13,536 nucleotides of DNA, taken from Baffinella frigidus (Eukaryota; Cryptophyceae; Cryptomonadales; Baffinellaceae). The notes under the pieces are model-generated. The model saw nothing but the letters and a program-made list of their open reading frames with translations. It made no database searches and had not been told where the DNA came from. Below are positions 1-6,583 of this stretch, in pieces; position 1 is the first letter of the stretch; the number at the start of each line of letters is the position of its first letter. The DNA lies in NCBI GenBank assembly GCA_026770585.1, contig MU647165.1, positions 58,066-71,601 of the forward strand, written 5' to 3'. A program made the translations under genes and the position numbers.

Positions 1-188
1 GTCCACCTACCCTAACACAGGCTACCGTAACACATACTTACCCTCCACACATACTCCTTCGGCCGGCCCCCGATTTCCCCCTGCAAGGAAGTATGCCTGA
101 AGGGTGGACACCATAACGCATACCTACCCTCCACACATACTCAATCAGTCCGGCCCCGACGGGTATGTGTTGGGGTAGGTCCACTGTA
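1..188. repeat. Diverged tandem repeat with hAT-like MITE copy
   Basis: Two diverged units lie at about 22-71 and 109-160, sharing the string CTACCCTCCACACATACTC with small changes. Positions 99-188 match 3552-3641 at 87 of 90 bases with no gap. The unit has imperfect inverted ends (GGTGGAC at the left, GTCCACT at the right), so it can fold back. This copy (element 101-185) has no matching flanking duplication, unlike the copy at 3554-3638. Confidence 0.8.
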
Positions 189-200
189 CGAAGTTCAGAC

Positions 201-294
201 CTCGTAGCCATTTGAGTGGTTCGCTGACGTCCTTGGAGGTGCGTTAGGGGTCGGGGTTGGCGGTGAAGGGTTACGGTTAAGGGTTTAGTTAGGG

Positions 295-356
<62 letters not shown>

Positions 357-431
357 GGAGTTGACCCGGTCTGATGTGAACCCTCACTGAACCCTACACG
401 GACGTCAGCCAACCGCTCAAATGGCTACTCG
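201..431. repeat. 32-bp inverted repeat enclosing heptamer array
   Basis: Arms 201-232 and 400-431 are reverse complements with about four mismatches; the shared core is TAGCCATTTGAG. Between them are G-rich telomere-like sequence (GGGTTTAG at 270-299) and the AGACAGG array. A shorter relative of the left arm (CCTCGTAGCCATTT) recurs at 1541-1554. The left arm continues into GGAGGTGCGTTAGGGG, the same donor-like string that ends the acidic units further right. Confidence 0.75.
301..356 (+). repeat. (AGACAGG)8 heptamer tandem array
   Basis: Eight perfect copies of AGACAGG, directly after GGGTTTAGG. The period equals that of the TTTAGGG telomere unit around it. The same junction, TTAGGATTTAGGAGACAGGAG, recurs in short form at about 2030-2055 and 2175-2195, suggesting expansion of a local GGAGACA variant. 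Confidence 0.95.
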
Positions 432-579
432 CTGACGTCCTGGTACACACTCTGCCCGGTTTAGTGAATCGTGGGAGGACCCCCCTCCGCCCGAAATAGA
501 ATTTTGAAATGGCTTTACAGTAGAGTGTTGTTTTACAGTGAATCCCTCTGCGGCGGTTCCTTCAGGTGATTGTTCCTCA

Positions 580-680
580 GCTGGGCGTATTTAGGGTTAC
601 GCTGGGCGTATTCAGAGTTACGCTGGGCGTATTTAGGGTTACGCTGGGCGTATTCAGGGTTACGCTGGGCGTATTCAGGT
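580..680. repeat. 21-bp minisatellite (GCTGGGCGTATTYAGGGTTAC)
   Basis: Four full units start at 580, 601, 622 and 643, and a partial fifth starts at 664. The unit is three heptamers long and half of it (TTTAGGGTT) is telomere-like. It keeps both strands open, which explains the long frames over 533-973 on the minus strand (RNPEYAQ repeats) and 570-776 on the plus strand. I do not treat those frames as genes. Confidence 0.9.
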
Positions 681-696
681 TCTTTCTGTATTCTGC

Positions 697-1196
697 TCAC
701 GCCTGAATTGCGCGACGCGAATACAGGTGATTGTTCCTCTTCTTTCTTTATTACTCTCAATCCTGAAAATGAGTGATCCCACGCCGGTTCCTGAAATTGA
801 GTGATCCTGAAAATGAGTGATCCCACTGAAATTGCCTGTGAATTCGCCTGAAAGGAGATAGAGGTTGAGGTACGATTTCGCCTGACATTTCGCCTGAAAT
901 CGCGTGACGCGAATCCAGGTGATTCGGAGGGGTTTGACGAGCATCCGAACCGGAGGAGGAGAAGGAGGAACAAGAGGAGGAAACAGAGGATAGTTTCTTG
1001 AAATCCCTCTTTACTGTCTTAAATCCCTCCTTACAGTGCTTGACAGTAAATGCCTTTTTACAGTTCTTGACAGTGCTTGACAGTAAATGCCTTTTTACAG
1101 TTCTTGACAGTGCTTGACAGTAGTAAAAAGGCATAGTTCTTGACTCTTTCTCTCACGCCTGAAATCGTTGTGCGAATGCAGGTGATTCGGAGGGGG
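697..1196. repeat. Three copies of a 45-bp block ending CAG/GTGATT
   Basis: A block of the form CGCCTGAAATNGCGTGACGCGAAT followed by MCAGGTGATTSK occurs at about 697-738, 889-931 and 1149-1196. Between the first two, a second short repeat (CCTGAAAWTGAGTGATCC) occurs three times at 761-826. In the second and third copies the block is followed by Glu/Lys/Asp-coding sequence, so the CAG could be a splice acceptor. That reading is inference. Confidence 0.7.
1021..1134. repeat. 37-bp tandem repeat with terminal hairpin
   Basis: The unit contains TTACAGTTCTTGACAGTGCT and TTGACAGTAAATGCC, with period 37 (TGCC at 1051 and 1088). The array ends in a 12-bp inverted repeat: ATGCCTTTTTAC at 1087-1098 against GTAAAAAGGCAT at 1123-1134. 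A related fragment (TTACAGTGAATCCCTCTG) lies at 533-550. Confidence 0.85.
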
Positions 1197-1199
1197 TCA

Positions 1200-1494
1200 A
1201 TGGCACAGCCGGAACAAGAGGAGAAGGGGGAGAAGGATGATGATGATGATGATGATGAAAGGAAGGCTTTACCGGGAGCGGTCGAGGTGCGTTAGGGGTT
1301 GCGATTCCACACGAGGCTATCCATGCAAACAGATTCATAAGTCAACTATTGGATTATTGCCCAGGAAACACGCCAAAAGTCAGAAAATGATCACGTTTCC
1401 GCCCGCTGAGCGGTCGGACTTGTGTAAAGAATTAAGGCTTTCATCTGAAAATCACCACACACGTTTACAATCGACATTTATTCTGTTTGCATAG
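1200..1494 (+). CDS. Candidate two-exon small acidic protein (unrecognised)
   Basis: I do not recognise this protein. Exon 1 (1200-1286) starts at ATG 1200 and reads MAQPEQEEKGEK, then seven Asp, then ERKALPGAVE, ending at GAG/GTGCGT. A 46-bp stretch (1287-1332) runs from GTGCGT to GCAAACAG. Exon 2 (1333-1494) continues in the same phase with IHKSTIGLLPRKHAKSQKMI and ends ...STFILFA at TAG 1492. The product would be about 82 residues, with an acidic start and a basic second half. Support is the paired splice-like edges, the unbroken phase, and the recurrence of the exon 1 pattern at 1683-1760, 1932-2015 and 2103-2165. Against it: the intron is very short, exon 1 is low complexity, and no promoter is recognised. 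It may be a decayed exon pair of a larger gene. Confidence 0.25.
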
Positions 1495-1571
1495 GTAGCC
1501 TCGCGTGGTTTAGGGTTCAGGAGCCCGGAGAAAGTTTGAACCTCGTAGCCATTTAAAGAGTAAAGAGGAAC

Positions 1572-1675
1572 ACCTCTAGAGAGGTTCAAAGGGGAAATCG
1601 AACCCTGTGCAGTTCAGGGTTTAGGGTTTAACTCTTTAACTCTTAAACTCTTAAACCCTGAACCCTGAACTGCAC
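1572..1675. repeat. Hairpin of telomere-like arms (25 bp, one mismatch)
   Basis: Arm 1607-1631 (GTGCAGTTCAGGGTTTAGGG continuing TTTAA) pairs with 1651-1675 with one mismatch, around a 19-nt loop. This is where G-rich heptamers on the + strand meet C-rich ones. A near palindrome, ACCTCTAGAGAGGT, lies just upstream at 1572-1585. Confidence 0.9.
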
Positions 1676-1682
1676 TTAAACC

Positions 1683-1760
1683 GAGAAAGAGAAAGAGGAG
1701 AAAGGGGAGACAAAGGAGAAGATGGAGGGTGAGGGCACGGCATTGCTTGAGGTTGTGGAG
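1683..1760 (+). pseudogene. Acidic exon-like unit, copy 2, intact GTGCGT donor
   Basis: Reads EKEKEEKGETKEKMEGEG then TALLEVVE, ending at GAG/GTGCGT (donor 1761-1766). The shared tail A-L-L-E-x-V-E in the same phase before the same donor links it to 1200-1286, 1932-2015 and 2103-2165. Downstream is heptamer-rich sequence (GGATTTAGGGTCCAGGGTTT), as expected for an intron of this class. No start codon or clear acceptor precedes it. It could be a live internal exon or a relic. Confidence 0.4.
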
Positions 1761-1779
1761 GTGCGTGTCGGGTGTAGGA

Positions 1780-2100
1780 TTTAGGGTCCAGGGTTTCCGA
1801 ACCTCATGATGTCGAGTTTAGTGGCTAGGATGTTCCAGCCCTAATGTTGACGGTTGAGGGTTTACGGTTGAGGGTTGAGGGTTGAGGGTTTAGGGCACGT
1901 GGTTCTAGAGGTTCGATGCACAGAGTCGACGGAGAAAGAGGAGAAGGAGGAGAAAGAGGAGAAAGAGGAGGAGGAGGAGGATGATGAGGGGAAAGCGTTG
2001 CGGAAGGCGGTGGAGGTGCGTATCGGGTTAGGATTTAGGAGACGGTAGACAGGGATTTACGGTTTACGGCTCAGGGGGTTAGTGTTTAGGGCTTAGGTGA
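1780..2100 (+). repeat. Degenerate TTTAGGG-type tracts, G-rich on + strand
   Basis: GGATTTAGGGTCCAGGGTTT near 1787, GGTTGAGGGTTGAGGGTTTA near 1869, and TTACGGTTTACGG plus TTAGTGTTTAGGG near 2056-2092. No run has more than two perfect TTTAGGG units, so this is internal and decayed, not a chromosome end. Confidence 0.75.
1932..2015 (+). pseudogene. Acidic exon-like unit, copy 3, intact GTGCGT donor
   Basis: Reads EKEEKEEKEEKEEEEEDDEG then KALRKAVE, ending at GAG with donor GTGCGT at 2016-2021. The frame extends upstream through VRCTEST to about 1911. The following sequence TATCGGGTTAGGATTTAGGA is nearly identical to that after copy 4, so exon and intron start were duplicated together. GAA/GAG/AAG runs are prone to slippage, which explains the length differences between copies. 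Confidence 0.4.
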
Positions 2101-2102
2101 CG

Positions 2103-2165
2103 GAGAAAGAGGAGAAGGAGGAGAAGGATGATGATGAGGGAGGGGCCTTGCTAGAAGCGGTGGAG
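2103..2165 (+). pseudogene. Acidic exon-like unit, copy 4, donor lost
   Basis: Reads EKEEKEEKDDDEGG then ALLEAVE. The donor seen in the other copies (GTGCGT) is TTTCGT here (2166-2171), then the shared TATCGGGTTAGGATTTAGGA follows. This copy would not splice at the usual place and is best read as decayed. Confidence 0.4.
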
Positions 2166-2327
2166 TTTCGTATCGGGTTAGGATTTAGGAGACAGGAGAG
2201 AGAGAGGTCTTGCTCTCATACCTAATAACCTGTTGATAATAGTAGGTCTGAAAAGCCGGAAATCGACCTTGGCTTTTCCGTAGGCATCCCCTATGTCCCT
2301 ACCGTAGGGCCTATGGATTACGTTTAG

Positions 2328-2452
2328 ATGGACTGCTTCCTTCTCGCTCGGCAGCGGTACATTCTAGAAAATTGCGAACAGATCTGTTATTGGCCAGTCG
2401 AGGAAGATTTTTTACAAGCCTTTTACACTAGTGTGATCGTCTCTCAGGTTGG
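2328..2452 (+). CDS. Orphan exon candidate with GTAAGT donor
   Basis: An open stretch begins at ATG 2328 (in-frame TAG at 2325-2327, so either a true start or an exon after TTTAG) and reads MDCFLLARQRYILENCEQIC, then YWPVEEDFLQAFYTSVIVSQ. It reaches stop TAA at 2454 only by reading into GGTAAGT. The best model therefore ends at 2452 with canonical donor GTAAGT at 2453-2458. The residue mix is protein-like, with two Trp/Tyr-rich hydrophobic patches and no tandem repeats. I do not recognise a family. The short string LARQR recurs in other candidate frames here (about 7693-7707; also the + frame near 9174), possibly distant copies. No partner exon is identified: the MITE at 2519-2624 and the minisatellite follow directly. 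Confidence 0.35.
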
Positions 2453-2518
2453 GTAAGTCACGAGGGAAGTAAACACGTTATCAATACCAACAGGGTATGA
2501 AATGTCAGAGAGAGACCC

Positions 2519-2624
2519 TTATCCCTTAAGTGGCGAGTAGGCTCGTACGCCCTACGGTAGGGCCCTAGGACCTGCCTAGGGCGAGTTAGGGCGATTAATC
2601 GCCCGTAAGCCACTTCAGGGATAA
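2519..2624 (-). mobile_element. MITE family A, copy 1
   Basis: Terminal inverted repeats TTATCCCTTAAGTGGC (2519-2534) and GCCACTTCAGGGATAA (2609-2624) have one mismatch. The reverse complement of the element at 11516-11619 matches this copy closely over its left 60 bases, including CCCTACSGTAGGGCCCTAGG. Ends of type TA/TCCC...GGGA/TA suggest a TA target, but no clear duplication is seen. The minus-strand frame 2458-2700 runs across it and is not a gene. Confidence 0.85.
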
Positions 2625-2699
2625 ACACGTCGGCGGAGTACCTTTTGGTATTACTAACGGTCTCTGGTGCGGTAGGTGACCGGGTCGTCACGTCCCGCA

Positions 2700-3230
2700 A
2701 CGGAGCTGGATCGCGTCCCGGACTACATCCTCAAGGTACACCCCTCGCAACTAAAAAACGTTATCTCGTCCCTGTAAACGTCATCTTGACCGCATCGCGT
2801 CCCTGAACACTGTCATCTTCACACGATCACGTCCTTAAAACTGTCATCTTGTCTGATCGCGTCCCCTGAGAACCGGCATCTTCACCCGATCGCGTCCCTG
2901 AAAACTGTCTTCCAAGTCATCACTTCTGGAAACGGAGCTGGGTCGCGTCCCGGACTACATCCTCAAAGTACACCCCTCGCAACTAAAGAATGTCATCTCG
3001 TCCCTCTCAACGTCATACTCACCTCATCGCGTCCCTGAAAACTGTCATCTTATCTGATCGCGTCCCCTGAAACCCGTCATCTTAACCCGATCGCGTCCCC
3101 TGAAACCCGTCATCTTGACCTGGTCGCGTCCCTGAAAACTGTCATCTTCACGTCATCACGTCCCGCAAATGGCATCACGTCTGGAAACGGAGCTGGATCG
3201 CGTCCCTAACTACATCCTCAAGGTAGACTC
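2700..3230. repeat. 30-bp minisatellite with higher-order organisation
   Basis: The basic unit is about 30 bp (GATCGCGTCCCTGAAAACTG then TCATCTTCACC, with variants). A diverged leader (CGGAGCTGGRTCGCGTCCC then TACATCCTCAA) marks higher-order units starting at 2701, 2933 and 3188, about 232 and 255 bp apart. No reading frame persists through it. The reverse strand shows repeated TTTCAG/GG strings that look like splice acceptors, but they follow from the repeat. Confidence 0.9.
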
Positions 3231-3235
3231 CCGAC

Positions 3236-3370
3236 ACTATCCCTAAACATTAAACCGTACCCTAAACCCTCAACCCTAAACACTGATCACTATACCCTAT
3301 CCCTAAACCCTAAACAGTAAACACTCTACCTTCATCCCAAAACCCAAAACCCAAAACCCAAAACCCAAAA
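3236..3370 (+). repeat. Telomere-like tract ending in (CCCAAAA)5
   Basis: Degenerate CCCTAAA units (ATCCCTAAACCCTAAACAG and others) pass into five perfect CCCAAAA copies at 3336-3370. C-rich on the + strand, opposite to the tracts left of 1630. Confidence 0.85.
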
Positions 3371-3400
3371 CGCACCTGTGAACACCCTCCAATCTAATTT

Positions 3401-3530
3401 CGGACCAAGACAGAATCTGTCCCACTATCGTAGGCTCCCCACGCGGAAGGTAAGGGTGTATACGCTATTTTAGGCATCAAATGATGCTATCTTATGCCTT
3501 TTCATCAGGACAGATTCTGGTATGGTCCCG
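3401..3530. mobile_element. Inverted-repeat element (CAGAATCTGTCC ends)
   Basis: CAGAATCTGTCC at 3411-3422 is the reverse complement of GGACAGATTCTG at 3508-3519. Weaker pairing extends to about 3401 and 3530 (CGGACCA against TGGTCCCG). The interior holds GCTATTTTAGGCAT, shared with the hairpin at 11091-11128. Confidence 0.6.
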
Positions 3531-3545
3531 AGATGAAATCAGCAG

Positions 3546-3646
3546 GTATACGAAGGGTGGACACCATAACGCATACCTACCCTCCACACATTCTCAATCA
3601 GTCCGGCCCCGACGGGTTTGTGTTAGGGTAGGTCCACTGTATACGA
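3546..3646. mobile_element. 85-bp MITE with 8-bp target duplication (hAT-like)
   Basis: The element (3554-3638) is flanked by GTATACGA at 3546-3553 and 3639-3646. Ends are AGGGTGGAC and GTCCACT. The target is readable: removing the element and one GTATACGA gives CAGGTATACGAGCCAG, the start of the exon module seen at 3761, 4115, 4483 and 4668. Eight-base duplications are typical of hAT transposons; the assignment rests only on that length and the short inverted ends. Confidence 0.8.
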
Positions 3647-3796
3647 GCCAGTGCTGGTCCGGTCCTGGTCGCGACCAAGCAGCGGCGCAGCTTCCGTTTT
3701 GCTTTGAAAATGACTTCAGGTTGCTGTACAAATAATGTGAGGTCGCTTTACATATATCAGGTCTACGAACCAGCGCTGGTCCACACGCGCGATCTC

Positions 3797-3933
3797 ATGT
3801 GGAAACTCTTTTAATTTTAAGAACTTCGGTAATGAAATTTACTACACAGAACGAATTTTACTAGTAATATTAAAGCAAACGTGTAGTAATTTTCATCGAA
3901 ATCCAGTTTTTAAACCTAAACGTGTTTCCACAT
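3797..3933. mobile_element. Foldback element (family C core)
   Basis: Ends ATGTGGAAAC (3797-3806) and GTTTCCACAT (3924-3933) are perfect inverted repeats. The interior (3836-3893) contains TTACTACACA, TTTACTAGTAATATTAAAG and TGTGTAGTAATTTT-like strings also found in the foldback at 10290-10433, whose outer arms are unrelated. It lies between exon-module copies 3761 and 4018. Confidence 0.7.
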
Positions 3934-4179
3934 TAGATGAAGCTGGTGGTTTACAAACAAAGTAAAGCAACTCTCGAAATTCACACGCCCGCACCTCTGA
4001 ACCGCCTAAAACATCATGTATACGAACCGGCGCTGGTTCGGACGCGCGGCAAAGCTGTCGCGCTGATTTATTTTTGCTTTACAAATAACGTACAAGTTGC
4101 TTTACAAATATCAGGTGTACGAGCCAGCAGTAGCGAGGACGCGCAACCCACACAGCGGACTTCGAAGGGATTTTGAATA

Positions 4180-4300
4180 ACCCCTAAGCGAAAAGACCTA
4201 CCACCCTACAGTAGGAAACCCGTAGGGTCATAGGGGGGTTCCTGCGGATAAGGTAACGGAAACTCGGGCACTGAGTGCCCGAAAATCCCTCCGTAGCCCT
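4180..4300. other. Inserted sequence with MITE-like core and hairpin
   Basis: Contains CCCTACAGTAGG and GTAGGGTCATAGGGGGG, resembling the cores of MITE families A and B, plus a 7-bp stem hairpin CGGGCACTGAGTGCCCG (4266-4282). It separates two halves of one VYEPA module copy. The string GAAAATCCCT with GTAGCCC at 4281-4305 recurs at 12350-12372. Confidence 0.45.
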
Positions 4301-4667
4301 CTGTGTGGTAGTCTCGCAGCGCCGGACAACCGTGCTGAGGGAGGGCCGCCACTCTTCCAAATTGAATAGGAGAAATTAAATAGGGGTGGGAATTAAATAG
4401 GGGAGGCTAACATTTACATATGCCGCCTAAGTAAATCAAAGCGTTAATAAGTAGGACTGGTTGAGTTATTTCCCGGTATCAGGTATACGAGCCAGCAGTA
4501 TCGAGGACGCGTGATCAAGCTGTCGCGCAGCGGCGCACGACTGTGCTGCGGGAGGGCCGCCACTCTCCCTAATTGAATAGGAGGAATTACATAGGGGAGG
4601 CTAATATTTACATATGCCGCCTAAGTAAATTATTACTGGGGCTGATTCGGCTATTTCCCGGTATCAG

Positions 4668-4817
4668 GTGTACGAGCCAGCAGTAGCGAGGACGCGCGAT
4701 GAGGCAGTCTCGCAGCGGCGCACGACTGTGCTGCGGGAGGGGCGCCACTCGCTCATCTTGCGGGACTTCGACGATGAGCGGCGCGCTAACTTTATGGCGG
4801 ACTTCGAGGAGTATGAG
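4668..4817 (+). CDS. Best-preserved VYEPA exon (50 codons)
   Basis: Unrecognised protein segment. After acceptor-like CCCGGTATCAG the frame reads VYEPAVARTRDEAVSQRRTT, VLREGRHSLILRDFDDERRA, then NFMADFEEYE, exactly 50 codons to GAG 4817, followed by GTTTGG. It is charged, Arg/Glu/Asp-rich and likely helical. The 3' boundary is supported by a fragment at 5021-5048 (ATGGCGGATTTCGAGGAGTA then CTGCG/GTTGAC), where the same MADFEEY end meets a similar GTTNGNNAAG. Both are followed by CCCACGCACCTTGAT and CCTTCACCCTA. Reading past 4817 gives only CCCTAAA-type sequence translated as Pro/Lys, which argues for an intron. The module starts with GTG and needs upstream exons. It could be a live exon or the youngest relic of the array. 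Confidence 0.4.
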
Positions 4818-4825
4818 GTTTGGAA

Positions 4826-5165
4826 GCCCGAAACCCTACAGGGCCTAAACACTACACCCTCAAGGGTTTTAACCCTGGTCCCGAAACCCAAACCCAAAAA
4901 GGCGTGCACGCCCCACGCACCTTGATTGACCTTCACCCTACACCCTACATTACATACCCTACACCCTACACCCCATACCCTACACCCTACACCCCACACC
5001 CCAAACCCCAAGCCCTAACATGGCGGATTTCGAGGAGTACTGCGGTTGACAAGTCCCACGCACCTTGATATACCTTCACCCTAGAATCCTAAACCTTAAA
5101 CCCCAAACCTTAACCCATAACACGTTTTCCGATGAGCTTGGGGTCGAGGGTTTACGGTTAGGGTT
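4826..5165. repeat. Degenerate telomere-like tract with CCCTACA variants
   Basis: CCCGAAACCCTACAGGGCC, CCCTACACCCTACA and CCCCATACCCTACACC variants run to about 5005, with the exon fragment at 5021-5048 inside. At 5080-5165 the orientation flips from CCTAAACCTTAAACCCC to GAGGGTTTACGGTTAGGG. Frames here (for example 4820-5068) are translated repeats. Confidence 0.8.
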
Positions 5166-5173
5166 TTCCAGGT

Positions 5174-5354
5174 CCTGTTCATCCTCATAGGCTAACGGCC
5201 TGAAAATGGGGTAGTTAGGCATACGGCATTGCCTAGGACCTCCTACCGTAGGCCGAGGGATCCTAGGACCAAAAAGTCTCGGCCTACGGTAGGAGGTCCT
5301 AGGCAATCCCGGAGGCCTAACTACCCCATTTTCAGGCCGTTACCCTGTTCATCC
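5174..5354. mobile_element. Foldback element family D, copy 1 (65-bp arms)
   Basis: Arms 5193-5257 and 5278-5342 pair at 62 of 65 bases around a 20-nt loop. They include TAACGGCCTGAAAATGGGGT and CCTACCGTAGGCCGAG. Comparison with copy 2 puts the left end at about 5186 (CATAGGC). The 11-mer CCTGTTCATCC flanks the element at 5174-5184 and 5344-5354. Long inverted arms with a 9-11 bp duplication are typical of Mutator-like elements; that assignment is inference. Confidence 0.85.
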
Positions 5355-5458
5355 CTAGCCTCCGCAGGGGGGGGGGCACATGACGGCCGATCCATCGACT
5401 TTTTCGTAGACAGACTCATGTGGCCAAAGGTTTCCAGGTTATGCGGATCCCTAGCTTC

Positions 5459-5617
5459 CCACCAACCCTCACAGTCTGGGCAAATCGGGGAAAATGGCTC
5501 CAAAAATCCCCTTGAAGGCCGTCGGATTCCGACTGAAGGCCGTCGGATTCCGACGGCCTCCAAGGGAATTTGGTGTTTTTGGCTTTTTCGATTTGCCCAA
5601 GTTGTGAGGGTTGGTGG
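5459..5617. mobile_element. Foldback element family E
   Basis: CCACCAACCCTCACA at 5459-5473 pairs with TGTGAGGGTTGGTGG at 5603-5617. Pairing at roughly 80 percent continues inward to the centre, which holds a 21-bp tandem duplication (GAAGGCCGTCGGATTCCGACT) and the palindrome GCCGTCGGATTCCGACGGC. Open frames on both strands here mirror each other because of the symmetry. Confidence 0.8.
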
Positions 5618-5705
5618 TCCATAGGGGGGACACATGGCCATGTGCCGTGTTGGCATTGGGAGAAACGTGCGTTTATTGCAGATCGAAACCAACATGGTAT
5701 TAAAG

Positions 5706-5731
5706 GACCCTCCCTCCATTCTGTGAGAGAG

Positions 5732-5774
<43 letters not shown>

Positions 5775-5930
5775 CTTGCAGAACGGAGGGCAAGTCTCTC
5801 TCTCTCTCTCTCCGTCTCTCTCCCTCTCTCTCTCTCCCTCTCTCTCTATGAAGGGATATCCCTCCTTTTCTGCCGGGTGGAGCAAACCCAAGGGCGCGGA
5901 TCGCATGACGGCCGTGTTGGTGTTGATACA
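5706..5930. repeat. GA/TC-rich element copy 1 with family X tail
   Basis: A GA run (5722-5775) and a TC run (5789-5848) flank GCAGAACGGAGGGC, making a large imperfect hairpin. The tail TGAAGGGATATCCCTCCTTT leads into CAAACCCAAGGGCGCGGATC and ATGACGGCCGTGTTGGTGTT. The same order appears at 7136-7300. The GA/TC runs create Arg-Glu or Ser-Leu frames on both strands (for example 5416-5934 minus), which are not genes. Confidence 0.8.
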
Positions 5931-5932
5931 CC

Positions 5933-6090
5933 ACTCTTATCTCAGAAAACGAGTTCTAAAACTCGTTTTCTTAAGTCAATTCCCCTACAAATTCGTCAAC
6001 TTATTCTTTACTCTCCGCATAAGTTGACAAAATTGTAGGGGAATTGACTTAAGAAAACGAGTTTTAGAACTCGTTTTCTGAGATAAACTC
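5933..6090. mobile_element. 150-bp foldback element family F with 4-bp duplication ACTC
   Basis: Arms 5937-6003 and 6020-6086 (67 bp) match at 65 of 67, starting TTATCTCAGAAAACGAG. Each arm holds its own small palindrome (AAAACGAGTT...AACTCGTTTT). ACTC lies at 5933-5936 and 6087-6090. A related unfilled site, CCACTCGAGA, exists at 6435-6444 in another copy of the same host repeat. A truncated copy is at 11656-11752. Confidence 0.9.
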
Positions 6091-6091
6091 G

Positions 6092-6309
6092 AGAATGCTA
6101 GAGGGGCCTCTCGCTCTGTCCCTCCCTCTCTCTCTTCCTCCCTCTCTCTCTTCCTCCCTCTCTCTCTTCCTCCCTCTCTCTCTTCCTCCCTCTCTCTCTT
6201 CCTCCCTCTCTCTCTTCCTCCCTGTCTCTCTTCCGCTCTCTCTCTCTCGCGCGCTCTCCAAAACCAAGGACGCGAATCGCATGACCACACCAGAATGCTA
6301 GAGGGGCCT
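6092..6309. repeat. 16-bp pyrimidine minisatellite flanked by 18-bp direct repeats
   Basis: TTCC recurs at 6135, 6151, 6167, 6183, 6199, 6215 and 6231, giving unit TTCCTCCCTCTCTCTC. The block is flanked by AGAATGCTAGAGGGGCCT at 6092-6109 and 6292-6309 (18 of 18). Frames over it (Arg/Glu on one strand, Ser/Leu on the other) come from the repeat. Confidence 0.9.
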
Positions 6310-6541
6310 ATTTAAAACCAGGGTGCTTAAAAAAGTGGGCATTTGTGTAGTAACTTTCGTTGATTGGTCACGTTACTAGCCATATGTTGGATCGCATGAC
6401 AGCCGTGTTGGTGTTGATACAGGGCTATCCCTGCCACTCGAGACTGGAAGAGGGACTATTTTAGAAGTTTTAAGTTTACAAGTCCTTTACAAGTGAAGGG
6501 AAAAAAAGAATTGTGTAGTAATTTTCACTCAAAAGAGGCGT
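6310..6541. repeat. Family X copy with unfilled insertion sites
   Basis: Contains ATCGCATGACAGCCGTGTTG GTGTTGATACAGGGCTATCC CTGCCACTCGAGA at 6392-6445. It shows unfilled versions of two insertions found elsewhere: the TA site of the 6954-7079 element and the ACTC site of the 5937-6086 element. Two TTGTGTAGTAAYTTTC strings (6345-6360, 6512-6527) resemble part of the family C core. No gene is seen. Confidence 0.65.
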
Positions 6542-6583
6542 TTGGTTACGTATCTGGGGTTATAACCCCAGATACGTGACCAA
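6542..6583. repeat. 42-bp near-perfect palindrome
   Basis: TTGGTTACGTATCTGGGGTT, centre ATA-like, then AACCCCAGATACGTGACCAA: 42 bases with one mismatched pair and no loop. TTGGTCACG also occurs at 6364-6372 and may be a relative of one arm. Confidence 0.9.

Larger units (their letters stand above)
3546..4667 (+). pseudogene. Array of five partial copies of the VYEPA exon module
   Basis: Starts of the form TATCAG/GTNTACGARCC lie at 3546 (split by the MITE), 3761, 4018, 4115 and 4483, before the complete copy at 4668. They read VYEPALVHTRDL (3761), VYEPALVRTRGKAVALIYF (4018), VYEPAVARTRNPHSG (4115) and VYEPAVSRTRDQAVAQRRTT (4483). The first four share upstream TTGCTTTACAAATATCAG-like sequence. 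The last two share a 185-bp period and an upstream block with TTACATATGCCGCCTAAGTAA. Another downstream piece, VVSQRRTTVLREGRHSS, lies at about 4305-4350, probably the other half of copy 4115 split by inserted sequence (about 4180-4300). Each copy stops or shifts frame soon after the shared part. I see tandem exon duplication and decay; the function is unknown. Confidence 0.6.

Noticed and set aside
533-973. 146-codon minus-strand frame with RNPEYAQ repeats
   Set aside because: Open because of the 21-bp minisatellite (length divisible by three) and other local repeats; the opposite strand is equally open, and no other support exists.
2700-3230. Mini-exon array on the minus strand (repeated TTTCAG/GG strings)
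   Set aside because: The strings follow from the 30-bp repeat and are not paired with consistent donors or a kept frame.
4664-5011. 115-codon minus-strand frame opposite the VYEPA exon
   Set aside because: Its N-terminal part is translated CCCTACA/CCCAAA repeat and the rest is antisense to the better-supported + exon.
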